A stretch of 64,000 nt of DNA, taken from assembly GCF_024684275.1 (NCBI RefSeq), contig NZ_JAIKXF010000023.1, positions 16,509 to 80,508 on the forward strand. The letters run 5' to 3'. A program made the translations under genes and the position numbers. Below, piece after piece: positions 44,251 to 53,565 of the stretch; positions within the stretch are counted from its first letter, which is position 1; each line of letters begins with the position of its first letter. Source of the stretch: Ruminococcus sp. (lineage in GTDB: Bacteria; Bacillota_A; Clostridia; Oscillospirales; Ruminococcaceae). Under the pieces are notes generated by a model. It saw only the letters and a program-made list of their open reading frames with translations. It was not told the DNA's origin and searched no databases.

Positions 44251-46242
44251 TTATGGAGTGACTACGTTGTGGTCATATACCAGCAGGTCGAATTCGATAC
44301 CGTTGATAAATGTCTGAGCGGTTCTTATAGGCTGATGATTTACCGGGAAATCAGTCTGATTTACTGTATTAAGCTCGTCACCCGAAAGGAGGAGGAAGTA
44401 TTCGTCCTGATCCGGATCTGTCTCATACCATCTCTTTGAAGACTGATAAGTACGCATAAACACGCCTGTATCAAGAACATCTACGATACCTACCTTGACT
44501 CTTTCACCTGTGATAACAGTTACAGAGTTAGCGTTCCAGAATGTAGCGTAGCCCTTGTTCACGCCCTGTTCCTCAAGGAAGTCAGCCAGCATGAACTGAG
44601 TGTTTTTCTTGTACTCGTCCTTTTTCATATTCTTGACGTCTATGCAGTGGAGCATACCAGCCATAAAGATAGGTACAAAGAGTACTACTGTTATTCTTGA
44701 AACATCTGCCTTTCTTGTGACAGACCATGAAAGGAAGAGTATGCTGACGATGAGTGAGGTTCCGATCATAGGGATAATACGCCAGTCTGCTGCTGCAAGA
44801 ACACCGAAAACATAGCCCATGATGTTTACAGCAGTAACAGCCCAGTGCATCCAAATCCAGATGCGCATCATCTTAGCTCTGCGGTCATCGCCGAATTTCT
44901 TATAGAAGCAGGTAGCGATCACAGGAAGTACAGCAATGAGTATGGAAGCGGCGAGGAATATCATATTCGGAAGACCGTCCTTGCTTGCAAACTTAACGTT
45001 TGGCAGGCTCTCAACGCCGAGAAGTCTCATCCATGCAAATGGCAGATTATGGAAATGCTCAAGCCACTCGTTCATAGGCGAGAAGTTTGAATTTGCCTCC
45101 TGATAGCCTGCTGTGAGCTCGCCGAGAAGCTTGTTGTTGATAGCGTTTCCGACAACAGCCATTCCGAGGAAAACGATACATCTGAAAGCGACAGAAAATG
45201 TCTTGCCGCTGAGTATCTTGTACTTTGTATTCACGAACTGTTCTGCAAAGATAGCTCCTGCAAACGGGAGAGCGAACAGTGTAAAGCCTGTGAGACCGTC
45301 TGTACCGGTAAGGAGCATGAATAAGCAGATACAGAGGAAAATAATTATCTTATGGATAAAGGTCTTTTTATTGTTTTTGCCTTCCTTTTTGAGGACTCTT
45401 GCTTTGCTGCCCACAGTAAGGTATCTGAAGTACATGAACGCGCCTATTACAAGGAAGAGTATGCCGAGACTGTAATAAATGGTATGTCCCCAGAATATCT
45501 CTCTCATTTTCGTGGTAGAGAGTGTAATGGAAAGGAAAATAGCTGTTCCGATAAGGGACATCGGATAGCTGCCTGTCATCTCATGTATCATGAATACGAG
45601 GAACACGGTCAGCAGTATGAAGAAGCACATCATGCCTATGATATGCGAGGTCATTGACAGACCGAAGAAATGGAGCAGGGGATACATGATAGTGCTTGTG
45701 CCGAATGGCAGGAAGCAGGCGTAGCTGAATTCCTGATCGTACACATGACCGCTCTCTGCGGTGGCATTAGCCCACATGATAGTATCTGTGCAGTCAGCGT
45801 GGAACTCAGCCTTCTGAGCAGTAGTTACATAGTATGTGGTAACGCATACAGCTCCGAGGAAAATGATACCTGCCACTACCCAGATGATTATCTTGCTGAG
45901 CAGGTCAAAGTGATACTTTTCGCGGATAGAAACAGGAGCAGCCTCTGCTGCCTCGTTATCCTGAGTGTCCTCAGTCTTTTCGCTCTCGGCTTCATTTTCA
46001 TCGGCATTTGCAGGAGCTTCCTTGACGTTGTCTGCATTTTCATCGGATTCCTCTGTAAGGTCGAGTATATTCTCGGCTGCTTCGGCTGTGTCCTCGGTAA
46101 GGTCTATGACATCGGAAGCGGTATCCTGAGCAGCTCCTGATGCTTCCCCGACCTCTGACCTGACCTCCTGAGCGGCTTCGGCAGTCTTTTTAACAGCGCC
46201 TTCTGCATTTTCTGCGGCGTTGTTGTTATTTTTATTTGACAA
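44251..46242 (-). CDS. Large integral membrane protein, probable GT-C type glycosyltransferase
   Basis: 663 residues. The first 110 are hydrophilic, Ala/Glu-rich and acidic (two DLTE-type repeats: VIDLTEDTAEAAENILDLTE), then about eleven transmembrane helices start at IIIWVVAGIIFLGAVCVTTY. The first external loop carries FHADCTDTIMWANATAESG with acidic residues, as in polyprenyl-phosphate-sugar-dependent GT-C enzymes. A C-terminal soluble domain (about 560-663) has WYETDPDQDEYFLLLSGDEL. The start is TTG 46242, after AAGGAG at a distance of 9. Its neighbours GtrA and an FAD-dependent mutase-like enzyme support a role in surface polysaccharide or glycolipid synthesis. The sugar is unknown. Confidence 0.7.
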   Translation of the reverse strand: MSNKNNNNAAENAEGAVKKTAEAAQEVRSEVGEASGAAQDTASDVIDLTEDTAEAAENILDLTEESDENADNVKEAPANADENEAESEKTEDTQDNEAAEAAPVSIREKYHFDLLSKIIIWVVAGIIFLGAVCVTTYYVTTAQKAEFHADCTDTIMWANATAESGHVYDQEFSYACFLPFGTSTIMYPLLHFFGLSMTSHIIGMMCFFILLTVFLVFMIHEMTGSYPMSLIGTAIFLSITLSTTKMREIFWGHTIYYSLGILFLVIGAFMYFRYLTVGSKARVLKKEGKNNKKTFIHKIIIFLCICLFMLLTGTDGLTGFTLFALPFAGAIFAEQFVNTKYKILSGKTFSVAFRCIVFLGMAVVGNAINNKLLGELTAGYQEANSNFSPMNEWLEHFHNLPFAWMRLLGVESLPNVKFASKDGLPNMIFLAASILIAVLPVIATCFYKKFGDDRRAKMMRIWIWMHWAVTAVNIMGYVFGVLAAADWRIIPMIGTSLIVSILFLSWSVTRKADVSRITVVLFVPIFMAGMLHCIDVKNMKKDEYKKNTQFMLADFLEEQGVNKGYATFWNANSVTVITGERVKVGIVDVLDTGVFMRTYQSSKRWYETDPDQDEYFLLLSGDELNTVNQTDFPVNHQPIRTAQTFINGIEFDLLVYDHNVVTP

Positions 46243-46299
46243 TATTATCAGCTCCTTAGAATTTTATAGGCGGATACTATCCGCCTATAATAAAAAATT

Positions 46300-46779
46300 T
46301 CAGTTCTTTTCTTCCTTTTTGGTATAAAGGAGTATCTTTCTTGCGAAGAAGTTCCAGAGGAATGATACTGCTGTTGAAACGACCTTTGCTATCATCTGAT
46401 AAGCGCTGGTCTTGTCGCTGATCCATACCTCAAATCCCTTGGTGATACCCATAGTGAGCAGTAGTCCTACAACGCCTATAGCAGCAAATCCGAGGAACTC
46501 AACGAATTTATTCTTGACGTTTGAGCTCTTGAATATCCAGAAAGTGCTTATAAGGTAGTTTACGATAAGACCTGCCACGAATGACAGAGAATTTGCTGCA
46601 ACTGCGAAGCGTTCACCGAATACGAATTTGAAAAGTACGAAGGAAAGTCCCCAGTCAACGACTGTAGCAAGTCCGCCGACGAAGATGTAGCGGAAGAACT
46701 GTATCAGCGTGTTGTCCGTATCTCCGACAAACAGCTTCTTGAACTGCTTGTCGCGGAATATCTGCTTGATCTCGTCCAT
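46300..46779 (-). CDS. GtrA family membrane protein
   Basis: 159 residues with four transmembrane helices: FFRYIFVGGLATVVDWGLSF, FAVAANSLSFVAGLIVNYLI, FLGFAAIGVVGLLLTMGIT and VVSTAVSFLWNFFARKILLY. GtrA proteins are thought to flip undecaprenyl- or polyprenyl-phosphate-linked sugars across the membrane for GT-C enzymes. It overlaps the FAD gene by one base (TAATG) and is followed by the GT-C gene 57 bases on. Confidence 0.93.
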   Translation of the reverse strand: MDEIKQIFRDKQFKKLFVGDTDNTLIQFFRYIFVGGLATVVDWGLSFVLFKFVFGERFAVAANSLSFVAGLIVNYLISTFWIFKSSNVKNKFVEFLGFAAIGVVGLLLTMGITKGFEVWISDKTSAYQMIAKVVSTAVSFLWNFFARKILLYTKKEEKN

Positions 46780-48338
46780 TACTTCTGCTTCTCCTCGTGA
46801 TATTCCTTTTCTGTATTAACGTTCCAGATAGCAGACTTATCTGTGCTGCCGTTCTTGATAGCCTTTACAGCCTCAAAGGAAGTGACCATAGAGTGGTCGA
46901 TATTGTTGTATCTGTGCTGACCGTTGCGTCCTACACAGTAAAGGTTAGGGATAGTATCGAGGTAGCTGATGAGCTTGTCCATTTCCTCATATGTGTCGAA
47001 GTAAGCAGGATAAGCCTTCTTTACCTTTTCCATATGTGTATCTATTACCTCGTCTGCGCTGTCGATAAGGCCGAGCTTTACCATTTCCTTAACGCAGAAA
47101 TCCGAGAACTGCTCCTCAGTCATGTTCCAGAACTTGTCGCCCTCAGTAACGAAATACTCAAGACCGACCCAAACAGTATGACCGAGGTCCTTTACCATGT
47201 AAGGAGACCAGTTGTTGTAAATCTGGAAACGTCCCATTTTTACACGTCTGTCCTGAACGTATACCCAGCAGTCAGGCACGATATTGCCCACTGTCTTCAT
47301 ATTTGTCTTGTTCTTGAGCTTGAGCTTTGGAACGAGAACGCCAAGTGTCATATAGTCACGGTATGGAAGACCTGCTGCGATACGAGAAGGCTCCTCTGGA
47401 ACGTCGTTCATTCCTGCGACAAGATCCTTTACAGGCATTGAGGAGATAACGCAGTCGCCGCTGAGCTCGACCTCCTGACCGTCCTTGATGTAGGTAACAC
47501 CAGTGAGCACGTTATCTGCATTTTTATGGAGCTTCTTTACAGCAGCCTCCATGATGATGTGACCGCCAAGCTTCTGAACCTCGTCAGCAGTTACCTCCCA
47601 GAGCTGTCCGGGACCGAGCTTAGGGTACTTGAATTCTTCGATAAGTGAGGTATTTACCTTACGGTTCTTTACCTTGAAGAGCTTGCCGAAGAAGTCCTTG
47701 ATGATACCGACGATAGAGAGTCCCTTAGTACGCTGAGCGCCCCATGAAGCGTCGATCTCGCTGGGGTGTCTGCCCCAGAGATTTTCTGTGTAGTACTCGA
47801 AGAACATTGAGTAGAGCTCTTTACCGAAGCAGTTGATGTAGAAGTTTTCAAGATTTGTCTCGGGACGCTTGTGGATAGCAGCACCGAGATAGCTGAAGCC
47901 TACCTTCATAGTTGTAAGGAAGCCGAAATTCTTGATAGTTTCGGGCTTGAGCGAAACAGGGTAATCATAGAACTTGTCGTTGAAAAGGATACGTGAAACT
48001 CTGCGTCTTTTGAGCATTACGCGGTTTTCCTTCTGAGGGTCTGGACCGCCTTCTTCAACGTTTACGTGTCTTTTGAGAAATTTGTCGTCCGATGACGGCG
48101 CGCCCTGCATAGGGAGCATCTGGCTCCACCACTGATTTACCTCGGGGATCTTGGAGAAGAAGCGGTGACCGCCCATATCCATACGGTTGCCCTTGTAATT
48201 TACAGTTTTGGAGATACCGCCGATAGCAGTAGTTTCTTCAAGAACGGTAACATCGTACTCTCCCGAGCCGTCCTTGAGAAGCTCATAGGCAGCGGTAAGA
48301 CCGGCAGGTCCTGCGCCGATGATAATGACTTTTTTCAT
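46779..48338 (-). CDS. FAD-dependent NAD(P)/amine-oxidase-type protein (UDP-galactopyranose mutase-like)
   Basis: 519 residues. The FAD dinucleotide fold is N-terminal: [17 protein letters not shown], then [15 protein letters not shown] and [20 protein letters not shown]. Later blocks include [31 protein letters not shown] and C-terminal [20 protein letters not shown]. This group contains mutase-like and protoporphyrinogen oxidase-like enzymes found in polysaccharide loci. The GtrA/GT-C neighbours favour a nucleotide-sugar or lipid-sugar substrate. The exact reaction is unknown. Confidence 0.85.
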   Translation of the reverse strand: MKKVIIIGAGPAGLTAAYELLKDGSGEYDVTVLEETTAIGGISKTVNYKGNRMDMGGHRFFSKIPEVNQWWSQMLPMQGAPSSDDKFLKRHVNVEEGGPDPQKENRVMLKRRRVSRILFNDKFYDYPVSLKPETIKNFGFLTTMKVGFSYLGAAIHKRPETNLENFYINCFGKELYSMFFEYYTENLWGRHPSEIDASWGAQRTKGLSIVGIIKDFFGKLFKVKNRKVNTSLIEEFKYPKLGPGQLWEVTADEVQKLGGHIIMEAAVKKLHKNADNVLTGVTYIKDGQEVELSGDCVISSMPVKDLVAGMNDVPEEPSRIAAGLPYRDYMTLGVLVPKLKLKNKTNMKTVGNIVPDCWVYVQDRRVKMGRFQIYNNWSPYMVKDLGHTVWVGLEYFVTEGDKFWNMTEEQFSDFCVKEMVKLGLIDSADEVIDTHMEKVKKAYPAYFDTYEEMDKLISYLDTIPNLYCVGRNGQHRYNNIDHSMVTSFEAVKAIKNGSTDKSAIWNVNTEKEYHEEKQK

Positions 48339-48699
48339 GATGTATTACCTTTTCCCTTCCACGGAGCTGTGAACTCCGAAAAATGCTTTATAATTATTAG
48401 ACGTATGGAAAAGAAAAAACTCTCACCATTCCGAGATATTTTTTTCTTTTACTCAAATGAGCAAAATTAGCCATACTATAAAGTACATTATATCACATAT
48501 AAAAATAATAATCAAGAGGAACCGAGGATTTTTTCTCTTCTCCCAAAAAAAATACATAATCACCAGAATTGCACGATCTGATTTGTGCATATATACAAAA
48601 CTATTAGAGCTAAGAGCTAAGAACTAAGACTGTAGTGGCGGCGTTTCGCCGCCCGTCAGGGGACGCCCTCACTTGCAGGTCTCCCTAATCGGGTCCGTC

Positions 48700-48838
48700 C
48701 CCTCTGTCGCGTTGCGACATCTCCCCACACTGTGGGGAGTCACCCTCTCCCGAAAACAATTCACTGGATTGTTTTCGGGATTCACCCTTGCGGTGACTCC
48801 CTGTAGTACAGGGAGATGTCAGCGTAGCTGACAGAGGG
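48700..48838. repeat. 139-bp nested inverted-repeat element (MITE-like)
   Basis: Four concentric inverted pairs: CCCTCTGTC / GACAGAGGG at the ends, GACATCTCCC (48716-48725) / GGGAGATGTC (48811-48820), GGGAGTCACC (48735-48744) / GGTGACTCCC (48792-48801), and central CCCGAAAACAAT (48749-48760) / ATTGTTTTCGGG (48768-48779). Each half also contains local hairpins. I recall similar CCCTCTGTC...GACATCTCCC sequences dispersed in gut Clostridia genomes, but have not checked that here. Confidence 0.8.
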
Positions 48839-48843
48839 TACTC

Positions 48844-48936
48844 GCTCCTGTTAGGAGCGCCTTCGTATCATGGGCTCTGCCCAAACCCGCCAGAGGCTCT
48901 GCCTCTGGACTCCGCCTAAGGAACACGTCCCTTAGG
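48844..48936. repeat. Four-hairpin array next to the nested element
   Basis: GCTCCT-GTT-AGGAGC (48844-48858), GGGC-TCT-GCCC (48872-48882), CCAGAGGC-TCT-GCCTCTGG (48890-48908) and CCTAAGG-(8)-CCTTAGG (48915-48936). Spacing and GC content differ from neighbouring DNA. Confidence 0.7.
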
Positions 48937-49026
48937 AATCCCGTTCATACTATCAGCGAGTAAATTCGGAGTAGATATTTCTACTCACTAATCACTATGT
49001 ACTAATCACTAATAACTAATAACTAA

Positions 49027-49051
49027 AAAGGCGGACATTGCGTCCGCCTTT
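49027..49051 (-). terminator. Terminator of the thiDC operon
   Basis: AAAGGCGGAC (49027-49036) pairs with GTCCGCCTTT (49042-49051). Read on the minus strand it is followed by a run of T. Confidence 0.85.
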
Positions 49052-49055
49052 CGTA

Positions 49056-50369
49056 TTACTTTTCAGTGCAGAATTCGACCTTTTCGCCGTTAAGGATCAT
49101 ATTTGTTGTTCTTACGGCGCACATTTTTCCGCACATTGAACAGGTGTGTCTGTTAGCAGGAGGTGTGCTCTCGAAGTAAGCGCGAGCCTTTTCACCGTCA
49201 ACAGCTATCTCGAACATCTTGTCCCAGTCAACCTCATGACGAGCCTCAGCCATAGCGTTGTCACGGTCTGTAGCGTGAGGGATGCCCTTTGCAATATCAG
49301 CAGCATGAGCAGCTATAAGGCTTGCGATTATGCCCTCCTTTACGTCGTTTGTATCGGGCAGACGAAGGTGCTCGGCAGGGGTAACGTAGCAGAGGAAGTC
49401 TGCGCCGTTTGCAGCGGCGATAGCTCCGCCGATAGCAGATGTGATGTGGTCGTAGCCAGGGAATATATCAGTAACGAGAGGTCCGAGAACGTAGAAAGGA
49501 GCATTGTGGCATATACGCTTCTGTATCTTCATATTTGCGGCTATCTCGTTCATTGCCATATGTCCGGGACCTTCTACCATAACCTGTACGTCCTTAGCCC
49601 ATGCTCTCTCTGTGAGGGCACCAAGCTCGATAAGCTCTGATATCTGACCTGCGTCGGTTGAATCGTCGATACAGCCCGGGCGGAGAGCGTCGCCGAGAGA
49701 GATAGTGCAGTCGAATTCACGGAGAATATCAAGGACCTCATCATAGTGCTCATAGAATGGGTTCTCATTGCCTGTCATCATCATCCATGCGAAGAGAAGT
49801 GAGCCGCCGCGGGAAACGATGTTCATTTTGCGTCCCTCTCTGCGGAATGCCTCTACGGCTCTGCGGTTTATGCCTGCATGGATAGTCATGAAGTCAACGC
49901 CTTCCTCTGCGTGAGCGCGGACAACTCTGAGGAAGTCCTCAGCGGTGATCTCAAGGAGGTCCTTTTCAAGGTAGCCGATAGCATCGTACATAGGCACAGT
50001 ACCTATCATAGCAGGAGCCTTTTCGATAAGAGCCTTTCTGAATGTATTGGTCTTGCCGTAGTTAGATAAGTCCATGATAGCCTCAGCGCCGAATTTAAGC
50101 GCCATATCCACCTTTTCCATTTCAACGTCATAGTTCTTTGCATCACCCGAGATACCGAGGTTCACGTTTATCTTGGTGCGCATTTTTGTACCGATACCTT
50201 CAGGAGATATGGACTTATGGTTGATGTTGCAGGGGATACAAACCTCACCCTTTGCAACAAGCTCACGAAGCTCCTCGGGAGCAATATATTCCTTCTTAGC
50301 GACTATTTCCATTTCGGGTGTGATTATGCCCTTTTTAGCCGCTTCCATCTGTGTACTGTAATTTCTCAT
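49056..50369 (-). CDS. thiC: Phosphomethylpyrimidine synthase ThiC
   Basis: A radical SAM-type enzyme that converts aminoimidazole ribotide to hydroxymethylpyrimidine phosphate for thiamine. Blocks: [89 protein letters not shown]. The C-terminal cluster motif reads CSMCGKMC (CX2CX3C). It has about 437 residues, the short clostridial form. ATG 50369 follows CGGAGGAATTAACA; a longer frame from 50432 overlaps thiD. It is cotranscribed downstream of thiD under the TPP riboswitch. Confidence 0.96.
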   Translation of the reverse strand: MRNYSTQMEAAKKGIITPEMEIVAKKEYIAPEELRELVAKGEVCIPCNINHKSISPEGIGTKMRTKINVNLGISGDAKNYDVEMEKVDMALKFGAEAIMDLSNYGKTNTFRKALIEKAPAMIGTVPMYDAIGYLEKDLLEITAEDFLRVVRAHAEEGVDFMTIHAGINRRAVEAFRREGRKMNIVSRGGSLLFAWMMMTGNENPFYEHYDEVLDILREFDCTISLGDALRPGCIDDSTDAGQISELIELGALTERAWAKDVQVMVEGPGHMAMNEIAANMKIQKRICHNAPFYVLGPLVTDIFPGYDHITSAIGGAIAAANGADFLCYVTPAEHLRLPDTNDVKEGIIASLIAAHAADIAKGIPHATDRDNAMAEARHEVDWDKMFEIAVDGEKARAYFESTPPANRHTCSMCGKMCAVRTTNMILNGEKVEFCTEK

Positions 50370-50412
50370 TGTTAATTCCTCCGATTTGATATTTTTCGAG
50401 CATATATGCTCA

Positions 50413-51219
50413 TTATTCTGCTGTTTCTGCAAATCTGCCCGTCAGTGCGAATGCGTGGTTCATCGGACCGCTGCCCTTGCCGAGGTCGAGCATCGCTGCA
50501 AGAGCTCCCGAGATGTAATCCTTTGCGCGTTCCACGGATCTCTCCAATGTGAAGCCCTTTGCCAGATTCGAGGCAATGGCGCTTGAAAGAGTGCAGCCCG
50601 TACCATGAGTGTTTGGGTTGCTGATACGTCTGCCGTTGAACCATTTTGTGCTGCCGTTGTCGTAAAGCAGGTCGTTTGCGTCGCTGAGACTGTGACCGCC
50701 CTTGCACAGCACTGCACAGCCGTATTTTTCGCCGATGATCTGAGCTGCCTTTACCATGTCGTCCTGTGAAGCTATCTTCATATCCGCAAGTATCTCAGCC
50801 TCGGGGATATTTGGCGTTACTAAAGCGGCGATCGGCAGGAGCTCAGATTTTAGAGTTTCCACAGCCTCGTCAGCAATGAGCTTAGAGCCGCTGGTAGCCA
50901 CCATTACAGGATCGACTACGATGTTTTCAGCCTTGTATCCGCGGAGCTTTTCTGCTATGGTGCGGATAAGCTTATCGGAGGATACCATGCCTGTTTTTAC
51001 TGCATCGGGACGAATGTCCGAAAATACAGCGTCAAGCTGCATGGCTAAAAATTCAGGCGTTACCTCCATTATACCTGTTACGCCGGTCGTGTTCTGTGCC
51101 GTAAGAGCGGTTATCGCGCTCATGGCAAAAACACCATTCATGGTCATGGTCTTCATGTCCGCCTGAATGCCGGCGCCTCCGCAGGAATCGCTTCCTGCGA
51201 TCGTTAATGCTGTTTTCAT
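50413..51219 (-). CDS. thiD: Hydroxymethylpyrimidine/phosphomethylpyrimidine kinase ThiD
   Basis: Ribokinase-fold kinase that phosphorylates HMP and HMP-P in thiamine synthesis. Blocks: [52 protein letters not shown] and the anion-hole motif [17 protein letters not shown] 51219 with AAAGGAG upstream is chosen. It is the first gene after the TPP riboswitch. Confidence 0.96.
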   Translation of the reverse strand: MKTALTIAGSDSCGGAGIQADMKTMTMNGVFAMSAITALTAQNTTGVTGIMEVTPEFLAMQLDAVFSDIRPDAVKTGMVSSDKLIRTIAEKLRGYKAENIVVDPVMVATSGSKLIADEAVETLKSELLPIAALVTPNIPEAEILADMKIASQDDMVKAAQIIGEKYGCAVLCKGGHSLSDANDLLYDNGSTKWFNGRRISNPNTHGTGCTLSSAIASNLAKGFTLERSVERAKDYISGALAAMLDLGKGSGPMNHAFALTGRFAETAE

Positions 51220-51316
51220 GTTTTTTCTCCTTTGTGATCGTTTTTTCAGCATTATTTTGTATAGCGAGACAAGGTGGTGCCCCCGGTGTCACGCTTTTGG
51301 AGCAGAGAGCTTGAAA

Positions 51317-51348
51317 ACAAAAAAGGTGTGCCGCAAAGAGACACACCT
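51317..51348 (-). terminator. Riboswitch-controlled terminator
   Basis: AGGTGTG/CACACCT stem (51342-51348 with 51324-51330) followed on the minus strand by seven T. It lies between the TPP aptamer and thiD. Confidence 0.85.
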
Positions 51349-51359
51349 GCACTGCAAAA

Positions 51360-51440
51360 GTATTTCCCTCCGTTGGCATTATCCAAATCAGGTAAGGTCG
51401 GAGTTTGAAACTCCCTCTCAGCCTGTTACACAAGCTCCCT
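51360..51440 (-). ncRNA. TPP riboswitch (THI element)
   Basis: On the minus strand the conserved aptamer parts appear in order: GGGAGCTTG, ACAGGCTGAGAGGGAG, then GACCTTACCTGATTTGG, ATAATGCCAACGGAGGGAA. With the terminator after it, thiamine pyrophosphate binding should stop transcription of thiD-thiC. Confidence 0.95.
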
Positions 51441-51451
51441 TTTTCATATCT

Positions 51452-51479
51452 ATTATACCACTTTTGAGGCAAATGTCAA
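51452..51479 (-). promoter_or_regulatory. Promoter of the thiDC operon
   Basis: On the minus strand TTGACA (51479-51474), 16-bp spacer, TATAAT (51457-51452). Confidence 0.8.
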
Positions 51480-51505
51480 GGAGATAAAATGTTCACAAAA
51501 TATAC

Positions 51506-51534
51506 TTGACTGCATAAAAATATTTTGGTAAAAT
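51506..51534 (+). promoter_or_regulatory. Promoter of the two-rubredoxin flavoprotein gene
   Basis: TTGACT (51506-51511), 17-bp spacer, TAAAAT (51529-51534). Confidence 0.7.
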
Positions 51535-51596
51535 TATAATATGGAATGCTGCGGCTTTCCGGATAATATAATTTTTATGAGCGGAGGAATCAGACA

Positions 51597-52382
51597 ATGG
51601 ACAAGAAAGCAATGTACAAAATAAGCTATGGACTTTTCATAGTGACTGCTGTTCGTGACGGCAGAGACAACGGCTGTATCACAAATACACTTGCGCAGGT
51701 GACTTCATCTCCTAACAGAGTTAGCCTTACTGTGGCGAAAACTAATCTCACTCATGATATGATAATGGATACGGGAAAATTCACCGCTTCTGTTATAAGC
51801 ACCGACGCAGATTTTGCACTTTTCAAGCGATTCGGCTTCCAGTCGGGGAGAGATACTGATAAATTTGCAGGTTTCACCGACTGTAAACGTGCGGAAAACG
51901 GTACACTTATAGTAACAAAGGGTACAAACGCTTATATATCGTGTTCTGTATGGCACAGCATAGACCTCGGCTCTCACACCATGTTTATTGGTGATGTAAC
52001 GGATATGGAATTGCTTGGTGATGCTCCTTCCGCGACATATGAGTACTATCAGAGGAATATCAAGCCAAAGCCCGAAGCTGTGGGGACGACTGCTGACGGT
52101 CAGACTGTCTGGAGATGTGTTATCTGCGGCTATGAGTACGTAGGTGAGGAGGTCCCCGACGACTTCGTCTGTCCTGTGTGCAAGCACGGCAAGGCTGATT
52201 TCGAGAAGGTGTCGGGCGGACACGATGCAGTTCCTGTCGGAACGACTGAGAGCGGAGAGACTGTATGGAGATGTACTGTATGCGGTTATGAATATATCGG
52301 TGATGAGCTCCCTGCGGACTTTGAATGTCCTCTGTGCGGAGTGGGAGCAGACCAGTTTGAGGTGATAAGCTCTGCTACATGA
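51597..52382 (+). CDS. Flavin reductase-like protein with two rubredoxin domains (high-molecular-weight rubredoxin type)
   Basis: Residues 1-160 form an FMN-binding split-barrel flavin reductase domain (YGLFIVTAVRDGRDNGCITN, GKFTASVIS, FIGDVTDMEL). Two complete rubredoxins follow: CVICGYEYVGEEVPDDFVCP with CKHG, and CTVCGYEYIGDELPADFECP with CGVG, joined by a short linker. The two are clearly duplicates of each other. In Moorella, Hrb with one rubredoxin passes electrons to the flavodiiron NO/O2 reductase. A role in oxygen or NO defence is therefore likely. The partner is not in the window. GAGCGGAGG precedes the ATG. Confidence 0.92.
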   Translation: MDKKAMYKISYGLFIVTAVRDGRDNGCITNTLAQVTSSPNRVSLTVAKTNLTHDMIMDTGKFTASVISTDADFALFKRFGFQSGRDTDKFAGFTDCKRAENGTLIVTKGTNAYISCSVWHSIDLGSHTMFIGDVTDMELLGDAPSATYEYYQRNIKPKPEAVGTTADGQTVWRCVICGYEYVGEEVPDDFVCPVCKHGKADFEKVSGGHDAVPVGTTESGETVWRCTVCGYEYIGDELPADFECPLCGVGADQFEVISSAT

Positions 52383-52507
52383 TGCTGAAGCTGTGGAGGC
52401 GTTCAGAAAGAACTGAGAGAAAATGTATGCTTCCGCTCGCGGAGCTATTTTGAAGTACGCATGGGAAATTATTGATATGACATAATAATGTATAGGGGGA
52501 TAAACAA

Positions 52508-53260
52508 ATGATCGTTTATTTTTCGGCAACAGGAAACAGTAAGTACGCAGCACAGCGTATTGCTGAGGTTCTCGGAGAAAAGACCATGTCCATTGAGGAC
52601 GGAGTATATGATATTACGCTTGAAGAAGATGAGCACTTCGGCATAGTAACTCCGACTCACTGGTGGGCACTGCCGATACCCGTGAGAGCGTTTCTGAAAA
52701 AGCTCAATCTCAAAAGAAGCGGCAGACACTATGTTTTTGTGGCTTCGACATATGGCACAACGCCGGGGTGCAGCGGTGAGGAGACCCGCAGACTGCTGAA
52801 GGAAAAGGGCGTAAGGCTCAGTGCCGCTTACAATATTAAAATGCCTGACAACTGGACGGTTACATTTGACCTTAGTGATCCTAAAAAGGTAGCGAAGCAG
52901 AACGAAAAGGCTGAGGTCAATATCGACAGGACCATAGCCAAGATACTCCACAGGAAAAAAGGCAACTTTACTGTATTGAGAACGCCGTATGCTATCCACA
53001 AATATACAGATAAGGCGTTCGCAAAGGTGAGAAGTACAAAGAATCTTTCAGTGGAGGACAGTTGTATCGGCTGCGGTCTATGCGCCGAGAAATGTCCCGT
53101 TAAGGCTATCAGGATAAAAGACGGCAAGCCTGTATGGGTCCGTGACAGATGTGCGCTGTGCTTCAGATGTCTGCATCACTGTCCTAAGTTCGCTATACAA
53201 TTCTGGAACGGCGTGACGAAAAAGCACGGACAGTACACCAATCCTAACGTAAAAATATAA
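52508..53260 (+). CDS. EFR1-family flavodoxin-ferredoxin fusion protein
   Basis: An N-terminal flavodoxin-like domain (MIVYFSATGNSKYAAQRIAE, TPTHWWALPIPVRAFL, ASTYGTTPGCSGEETRRLL) is followed by two [4Fe-4S] motifs near the C-terminus: CIGCGLCAEKCP and CALCFRCLHHCP. It probably moves electrons between flavin and iron-sulfur partners in an anaerobe; the partners are unknown. 250 residues. It follows the rubredoxin protein by 125 bases. Confidence 0.92.
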   Translation: MIVYFSATGNSKYAAQRIAEVLGEKTMSIEDGVYDITLEEDEHFGIVTPTHWWALPIPVRAFLKKLNLKRSGRHYVFVASTYGTTPGCSGEETRRLLKEKGVRLSAAYNIKMPDNWTVTFDLSDPKKVAKQNEKAEVNIDRTIAKILHRKKGNFTVLRTPYAIHKYTDKAFAKVRSTKNLSVEDSCIGCGLCAEKCPVKAIRIKDGKPVWVRDRCALCFRCLHHCPKFAIQFWNGVTKKHGQYTNPNVKI

Positions 53261-53276
53261 TGATTTAGTATTATAA

Positions 53277-53322
53277 AAAGCCTGCAAAAACGAATGACAG
53301 TAGTTTTTTGCAGGCTTTTATA
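53277..53322 (+). terminator. Terminator after the flavodoxin-ferredoxin gene
   Basis: AAAAGCCTGCAAAAA pairs with TTTTTTGCAGGCTTTT across a loop of about 12 bases. Confidence 0.88.
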
Positions 53323-53501
53323 TTCAGTAAAACATTCTATTTTTCGGAATATATCAGCAAGATTATACTGCGTGTAATAAAAATTGGTAGGACCTTCTGC
53401 CCGTTGGAACGGAAAATAGCCCAAAACTATGTTTGTTTTGTATAAAAACGGGGGCGCAAATGGCGTAATATACGTCGATTTGTCATTTTTTTAGAAATTT
53501 C

Positions 53502-53530
53502 TTGACAAATTGTTATAAAGGGTATATAAT
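53502..53530 (+). promoter_or_regulatory. Consensus promoter of the HU operon
   Basis: TTGACA (53502-53507), 17-bp spacer, TATAAT (53525-53530). The 180 bases upstream hold no gene. Confidence 0.88.
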
Positions 53531-53565
53531 TCAATTGTAAAATCTATTTTATGGAGGATAAAACT

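Larger units (their letters stand above)
48339..49055. other. 717-bp gene-free region with repeated hairpins
   Basis: No credible gene. From left to right: leader/promoter area of the FAD gene (48339-48480, with CGGAG-CTGTGAA-CTCCG), an AT-rich stretch (48480-48600), short direct repeats of the type GAGCTAA/GAACTAA (48607-48629), hairpin GGCGGCG-TTT-CGCCGCC (48637-48653), the nested element 48700-48838, a hairpin array 48844-48936, AT-rich short repeats of the type CTAATCACTA/CTAATAACTA (48989-49025) and the thiC terminator. Confidence 0.8.

Noticed and set aside
48600..48950. Short open frames within the nested repeat region
   Set aside because: They have no start site and follow the hairpin sequences. 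Such frames in repeat DNA are commonly misannotated.
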